DNA from: Medicago truncatula
Lineage: Eukaryota > Streptophyta > Magnoliopsida > Fabales > Fabaceae
Direction of reading: 5' to 3'
DNA: 64,000 bases
Assembly (NCBI RefSeq): GCF_003473485.1
Contig: NC_053045.1
Location: 40,026,494-40,090,493, forward strand
In this document: one piece after another, positions 58,759 through 64,000 of the stretch
Layout of the letters: each line of letters starts with the position of its first letter
How positions within the stretch are numbered: the first letter of the stretch is position 1
Notes under the pieces: model-generated
The model's database searches: none
What the model was told of the DNA's origin: nothing
The model's input: only the letters and a program-made list of their open reading frames with translations
Translations under genes and position numbers: made by a program

Positions 58759-59190
58759 CAGGGCCGGCCCATAGCCCGTCGAGGCTGGGCGACGACACCG
58801 GGCCTCCAATTTTTTGGGGTCTAAAATATATTTTTTTTATATGTAAAACATGTAAATAATGGTTATATATCTATTAAAAGCAAATTTTTTCAATTTGTAC
58901 AGCTTATTTTAGTGGCGTGGCCACTTTTTGGGTGTAAGACATGTAAATAAGTTATTTTGAGTGTGAGTTCAATTTGTACAGCTTGTTTTAGTGGCGTGGC
59001 CACTTTGGTGGGTCTTGAACTCACACTCAAAATAACTTATTTCTAATATATTCAAGACCCACCAAAGTGTGATTTCTAATATATTTTTTTTTAAATAACT
59101 TATTTAATTTTTTGGGGTCTTGAATTTTTTTTTTTTTTGCATCCTTTATAAAATTAAAACCGGGCCTATGAATTTGTTAAGACGGCCCTG
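58759..59190. mobile_element. hAT-like MITE, copy 2 of a local trio
   Basis: 432 bp. Ends CAGGGCCGGCCC and the complement of AGACGGCCCTG. A perfect 8-bp TSD, GTCTTACT, lies at 58751-58758 and 59191-59198. Internally TACAGCTTATTTTAGTGGCG is repeated about 76 bp on with GCGTGGCCACTTT, and GACCCACCAAAGTG forms an inverted partner, so the middle has been rearranged. Confidence 0.88.
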
Positions 59191-60144
59191 GTCTTACTTG
59201 ATCATGACGTTAGCATAACCGTCAGATGTGAGTTTAAGTCCACATATTTTCTTAATTTTCATTATTTGCTTATAAAGAAGTGTGTTATGTATGATTCAAT
59301 ATTAATTATGTTATTGACTTGGAATGTATGAAATGAATTTTGTGTTTTTGACATAGTTCACATTTCATGCTCTCATTCGAAACACATAAGACTTGCCCAT
59401 GCAATTCACTATTGAATCATGCATTATCAATCGCCAGTTTCAAAATTGATTGATTCACTAAAAACCTTATGAATCTATTCCCACATTCAATCTATTTCTA
59501 AAGGGTGGAAATATCTTTTTGAGGATTTTTGTTGTTTGAGGACAAACAAACTTCAATGTTGAAAAGACTTGACAAGAGCCAAATTACCGTTATTTTTCAT
59601 AACATTTATCGACTTAATTTACAAGTAATTCAATTTATTGTTTGTCTTTGTATTTGTATATATAAACCGTCAAAAGAGTAAAAAATGTAATAGACAGAGT
59701 AATGGGTACTATATAGTAATTTTTATTTGAGTTGTGTTATTTCAACATTTATTTATTTATATGTCAACTTTTGAAACAACCAAAATTATACAAAGAAAAT
59801 GATGTATTGATACAAAAATTAAAGAAATAGAGAGAAAGTAAAGATATAATATGAATGAGAGAAAATATTATCACAAAAATTATCAAAAAATGGTTGTTCA
59901 AATATCATTTCCCTTTTTATTTATAATATTCAATATAAATAAGAGCAGCCCTTCATCTGAATAGATTAGGGATATAAACATGAATATGTGTTTATATAAT
60001 TTCATTCTACTTGGCTCCGCATTCCATTACACCGAATATTGGAATATGGTCCAATTAAACTAAGTAAATATGTTTTTGCTAAGATGCAATAAATTATAAT
60101 TAAACACAGTAACCGAGATTGTAATTTTGTCCATGATTGAGAAG

Positions 60145-60671
60145 TAGGACCGTCCCTGTGAAATAGGAGGCTCGGCTCTTCTTTTAAAATAGGTCCTTAG
60201 TAAAATAAAACGTAATTTTTTTGTGTAGCTAAATTTTATTAAAAAAAAATCAGAATCAGAAGAACTTCTAAACATGAAAGGAATTAAAAAAAATTAAGTG
60301 AAAGAGATGAAATTTATCTAATTGTGTCGTTTGAATTTGTCACTCCTCTGTTGTGGAAAAGGGTAAAACGAATGGTTTATGCGAAGAAAAAAATGATTGT
60401 TGTGATTCTTTCAATGAAATAGTTTTTCAAATTGACTGATTAAGTGATTATACAAATTAGGGGTGGTTTGATAGGATCCGATTTATGTACAAAAAGAAGA
60501 ACTAGTGTCTAGAAAAAACTCAAACGGGTACTAAAGAAAGAAAATGATATAACATATATATTTTTTATTTAAGTGGGGGGTGGGTATTAGATTTAATTTT
60601 TCGTGAGAAGCTCGTAGCATTTGGAGGCCCAGCCTGGTTGAACACCTTACACACCCTCAAGGCCGGGCCTG
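60145..60671. mobile_element. hAT-like MITE, copy 3 of a local trio, inverted
   Basis: 527 bp. Ends TAGGACCGTCCCTG and the complement of AAGGCCGGGCCTG. TSD TTGAGAAG/TCGAGAAG (7 of 8) lies at 60137-60144 and 60672-60679. TTTGGAGGCCCAGCC near the right end shows it is inverted relative to copies 1 and 2. The TSD mismatch suggests it is the oldest of the three. Confidence 0.8.
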
Positions 60672-60896
60672 TCGAGAAGGTTACTTCATAAATAAAGATT
60701 GGATTTTGCCAACCATTGTTCTGAATGGTTAAAGAAGTTAAAAGTAACATGTTTGCATTGGTTTCAACAACATCTTGACTTTTAAAAAGTTAAATTTATC
60801 ACTTATCACCATTTTCCAATACTATATTTCTATTTTTATCTCTTTATCCAATGTTCCAAGGGCAATGGTTAACATTCTCCATAAAGATATAGGATA

Positions 60897-61076
60897 TCAT
60901 ATATAACTAAACAATTGGAATTAAATGGGTAATGAGTTTCACTAAAAAATAAATTGTTTGAGAGAACCGAGTTTGATTCTTGGTGGAACAATTTTTTGTT
61001 AAACTATATTTATTTGACGACCGAACTCTGAATTAATAGAAGCGTCTTCTTTTAAAAATTAGAAGGTCAAAAAAAT
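60897..61076 (+). mobile_element. SINE-like retroposon
   Basis: An A-box-like ATAACTAAACAATTGG near 60902, a weak B-box-like GAGTTTGATTCTTGG near 60968, and a tail AAGGTCAAAAAAAT. A perfect 9-bp TSD, TATAGGATA, lies at 60888-60896 and 61077-61085. The box matches are eroded, so the class call rests mainly on layout. Confidence 0.6.
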
Positions 61077-61185
61077 TATAGGATAATGTTGAATAAATTA
61101 TGGAAATTAAAAAGTTTACAATACGTACCATTAATTATGTTATTTCCTTTTAAAAAAATTGCTACTATTATTTGTATTTTTTTTT

Positions 61186-62008
61186 GCTTAAATATGATAA
61201 TTGTTCTTGTAAAAAAAAAAAATTGAAATACATCTCTGTAAAAAAAATTGTTTGAAAAAGGTCTCTGACCCCACTATTCAGCTGATTTGGCATGGTTTTG
61301 GCCACGTGGCAGTTGCTGACTATGCAACTTTTGCCACGTGGCGTGCCACATAATATTAAATTTTTAAAAATATTTTTAAAATTAAAAAATATGAAAATAT
61401 ATTTAAAAAACAATATAAAAATTCTGAAAATAATTTTCTGATTTTTTTTGTATCATTTTCAAAATAAAATTATTTTTTTTAATATTATATATTCTGAAAA
61501 AAAAATGACTTTTTTTTTAAAATTAAAATTTTCGTAAAAGAACAAGAAATTAGAATTTTTTTTAATTTATAATTTATTATTGAAAATTATAAATTTATAA
61601 CTTTTGAAAATATAATTGTCATTATTTTCGAAAAAATTTAATATATAATTTTAAAATTAAAAAAAAATCTATTTCTCTAAAATTTAATTTTCACATTTTT
61701 TTTTCAAAATTTTTAATTTTAACAGTTATTTTGTCAAAAAATTAAGTTTTCAAGAATTTTAATTTTCAAAGTTTTTTTTCGGAAAAGTATTTTTTATAAT
61801 TTTTAAATTTATTTTCATATTTTTTAAATTTAAAAAAATAATTTTCAGAATTTTATTTTTATTTTTTTAATTACGTAGACTACTACGTCAGCGAATAGCA
61901 TGCCAAGTCAGACATGAAGTGGGGTCAGAGACCTTTTTCAAACAATTTTTTTTTGTACAGGGATGTATTTCAATTTTTTTTTATAGGAACGATTATCGTA
62001 TTTAAACC
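61186..62008. mobile_element. foldback MULE-like MITE with 9-T TSD
   Basis: 823 bp. The left end GCTTAAATATGATAATTG pairs with the complement of CGATTATCGTATTTAAACC, and the inverted match runs about 110 bases through TGAAATACATC, TTGTTTGAAAAAGG and TCTCTGACCCCAC to TTGGCATG. Exactly nine T lie on each side (61177-61185 and 62009-62017). The interior is extremely AT-rich and largely self-complementary. No coding frame. Confidence 0.75.
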
Positions 62009-62069
62009 TTTTTTTTTCAAATTTACGGTTTCGATTATTTTTTACAAAAGGAAACTATCTCACTTCATT

Positions 62070-62660
62070 TAAAGAACAAAAACACATTGGTATCGTGAAC
62101 GGGATTCAAACACAAAATTCTTCCACGCATCAACAATTTTTAGAAGAGTAGCGAATAAAATCACACATGCAAAAAGTCTGAATTGTACAACGATGGAAGG
62201 TATACAAGTCATAGCTAAAAAATATTTTATTGAGTAGTTTCAACATAAGAATGGTGACCGTGATAGAGTTTTTTTTTTTTTTGAAGGAACCGTGATAGAG
62301 TTATTACATATGTTTTTCCATCTACTTCTATTCAAGATAATAAGCAGTTAATAAAACCGTTCTCATTGAAAGAATTTCGTGAGGCAGCTTTCTCCATGAA
62401 TAATAGGTGCTCAAGACCAAATGGTTTCAATTCTGGCTTCTACAAAAACTTCTGGAATACATGCGACAATGATGTGTTTCCAGCAACATGTCTTTGGCTT
62501 GAAACGAGTGATTTTCCTCCCAAGTTAAATTCCACCAATATTACGTTGATACCAAAGGGAGGAGACACTCAGTCATCCATGAAGGATTGGGAGATCCATT
62601 GCCCTTTGCAAAGTGATGTATAAGATAGTTGCAAAAGTAATTGTTAACATTTTGACAGGT
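62070..62660 (+). mobile_element. LINE (L1-type) reverse transcriptase fragment
   Basis: Translation from about 62092 gives WYRERDSNTKFFHAS, the conserved spacer upstream of plant L1 reverse transcriptase. It continues with VANKITHAKSLN and, after the insertion at 62271, FSLKEFREAAFSMNN, NGFNSGFYKNFW, TNITLIPKGG and MKDW. An in-frame TAG at 62235-62237 and a one-base shift near 62590, after which CPLQSDV replaces the expected ALCNVMYKIVAK (still readable one frame over), show it is dead. The A-tract footprint at 62257-62302 has split it. Both the 5' and 3' ends are missing. Confidence 0.8.
62257..62302 (-). repeat. micro-retroposition footprint inside a LINE
   Basis: A perfect 14-bp repeat, ACCGTGATAGAGTT, at 62257-62270 and 62289-62302 flanks an 18-base insert. 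On the minus strand the insert reads TCCTTC plus twelve A. It interrupts LINE coding sequence (GDRDRV is read on both sides), so it must be younger than that LINE insertion. Confidence 0.75.
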
Positions 62661-62669
62661 CAAGCTTAG

Positions 62670-63060
62670 GCCTTGTAAAACCTAACTCAACCTAGCCTAT
62701 TATCACCTCTAGCTACCATAGTTATGGAAGAGACAAATATGATTTTGCAGTTATTCTTAGAGAATGTAAGAATATGTTCTCGTCTTTTTTCACAAACTCG
62801 AAGGTGAAATTTATTATAAGACAAACTAATGATTTTACTCGTAGTCTTGTTTGGAATGTCTCTTCTTATGTTAGTTTTCGTTTATTCATTGAGATACATG
62901 ATTGTATCCAAAATTTACCATTGACATACATATTTTATAGTTTCTTTCTATTAAAGTTAATTCTATTCTGGATATTTTCACACAATGAATACATGCGCCT
63001 CTCAAGGCTATCATAATAATTCATATTCTTTTTTATATAAAAACAACTAAAATGTAATAA
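62670..63060. other. intergenic, no gene seen
   Basis: AT-rich, no recognised feature. Confidence 0.4.
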
Positions 63061-63064
63061 ATTT

Positions 63065-64000
63065 TAGGTTTAATTATATAAATGGTCCCTTAAATAATTA
63101 TGAGATTTCAATATGGTCCCCTTATTAATTTTCGCCCCATTCTGATCTCATAAGTTACCTTCATCAGTCAAATAAATCCATTATGTTAAATTCTTTGAGA
63201 AAAACATAAACATTCATCCCCTTCATCATCTAACCCAGCAAAATTCATCTTCTTCATCACTAAACCCAGAAAAATTCATCATCTTCATCATAAAAATTCA
63301 GAAAAATAAAAAATTTAAAAAACTCAAAACACCCATTTTCCAATTTTACTCAATTTTTTCAAAATTCAACAAAATGGTTCATAAAACTCAAAACACACCC
63401 ATTTGCGTGCACGTGCTTCATAGTGATTAATCAATCATCACTTGTATTGATCCAAATCACTTTCTTCACAACAATTTTCCTTCTTCTACTTTGCTCAAAG
63501 GAAGAAGAAGAAGATGATGATGAATCGAAATAGCAGAAATACACTTTGCTTCTTTACACGCTTCCATCATCAGCAACATAGCCCATCTTCTCAATTCACT
63601 TCAAAAACAGTTTTTGATGAACAACACCTCTCCTTCTTCGACCACAACACCACCATCGGCCTCCGTTTGCATTCTCCACGCCCTTTCTCTACCCCTTTGT
63701 CCATCACCACTCCACCAATCGTCGTCGTCTATATCTTGATAAGAGAAAACCCGGCCAAGGGAGAGAGCACCAGAGAGAAAAGAGAGGACCCTCCAGATCT
63801 GAATTCCACCACACAACCTTACACCGACAGCGACCTCCACCGCATCACTCTCGCCGACCGCCGCAAAATGAATCTTTCTGTCAAGATCTGTGTTTTTTTA
63901 GAGACGGTGAAGTGTGGTGACTTGTGGCCGGTGTTGTTAGAGAGAGAACTTAGGTGATAGGTATGAAGAGGAGAAAGGTTGCAGAGAAGATGAAAGAGAA
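63065..64000. other. possible left part of a large inverted-repeat element or a 5' gene region
   Basis: It begins GGTTTAATTATATAAATGGT followed by CCCCTTATTAATTTTCGCCC, similar in style to the GGTCCCT-type element ends at 48137 and 11990. It then passes into CT- and CATC-rich, gene-leader-like sequence and a 147-codon frame at 63514-63957 without a recognisable domain. The right side is cut off by the window edge, so neither reading can be settled. Confidence 0.3.

Overview
This is nuclear DNA from a flowering plant. It is AT-rich, with intron-containing genes, GT/AG splice sites, a nuclear tRNA-Trp gene, and dense small transposons (MITEs, SINEs, L1-type LINE fragments). The protein families and SINE types look legume-like, close to Medicago or Trifolium. 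That placement is from recall, not from a search.

Layout. At 2.0-3.0 kb is a single-exon AP2/ERF transcription factor. From 5.8 to 22.9 kb there are five intronless genes of one plant-specific multi-pass membrane protein family: one divergent member on the minus strand (5766-6842), three close tandem copies (9342, 13939, 16486) and one more distant copy (21861). From 23.6 to 30.5 kb, minus strand, is a nine-exon DHHC S-acyltransferase of the PAT21/PAT22 type; all exon joints were worked out and give 621 residues. At 38.5-41.3 kb, minus strand, is a four-exon group I WRKY factor. A tRNA-Trp(CCA) lies at 45.9 kb. At 49.0-50.5 kb is a five-exon, probably plastid-targeted UPF0114 membrane protein. 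Around 56.5-57.4 kb is an intronless small gene with the marks of a processed retrocopy. The rest is intergenic and transposon-rich: several elements have both ends and target-site duplications (TSDs) visible, including four hAT-like, four MULE-like and two Stowaway-like elements, four SINEs and two LINE fragments.

The most unusual signal is not in the genes. About twenty tiny insertions are scattered through the window. Each is an A-tract preceded by 3-8 non-A bases and flanked by a perfect or near-perfect direct repeat of 8-18 bp. They look like target-primed retroposition events cut down to the last 10-30 bases of a LINE or SINE. One carries the same terminal bases as a LINE end elsewhere in the window, three share the same TCCTTC tail, and one duplicates the DNA that abuts the TATA box of a tandem membrane-protein gene.

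Gene relations. The membrane-protein family next to a PAT22-like gene recalls the Arabidopsis neighbours At1g69420 and At1g69430, so the core of this locus may be an old conserved pair that expanded locally here. One tandem copy (16486) is drifting: it lacks about 20 residues of a hydrophobic block and has a two-base insertion that replaces its conserved C-terminal tail.
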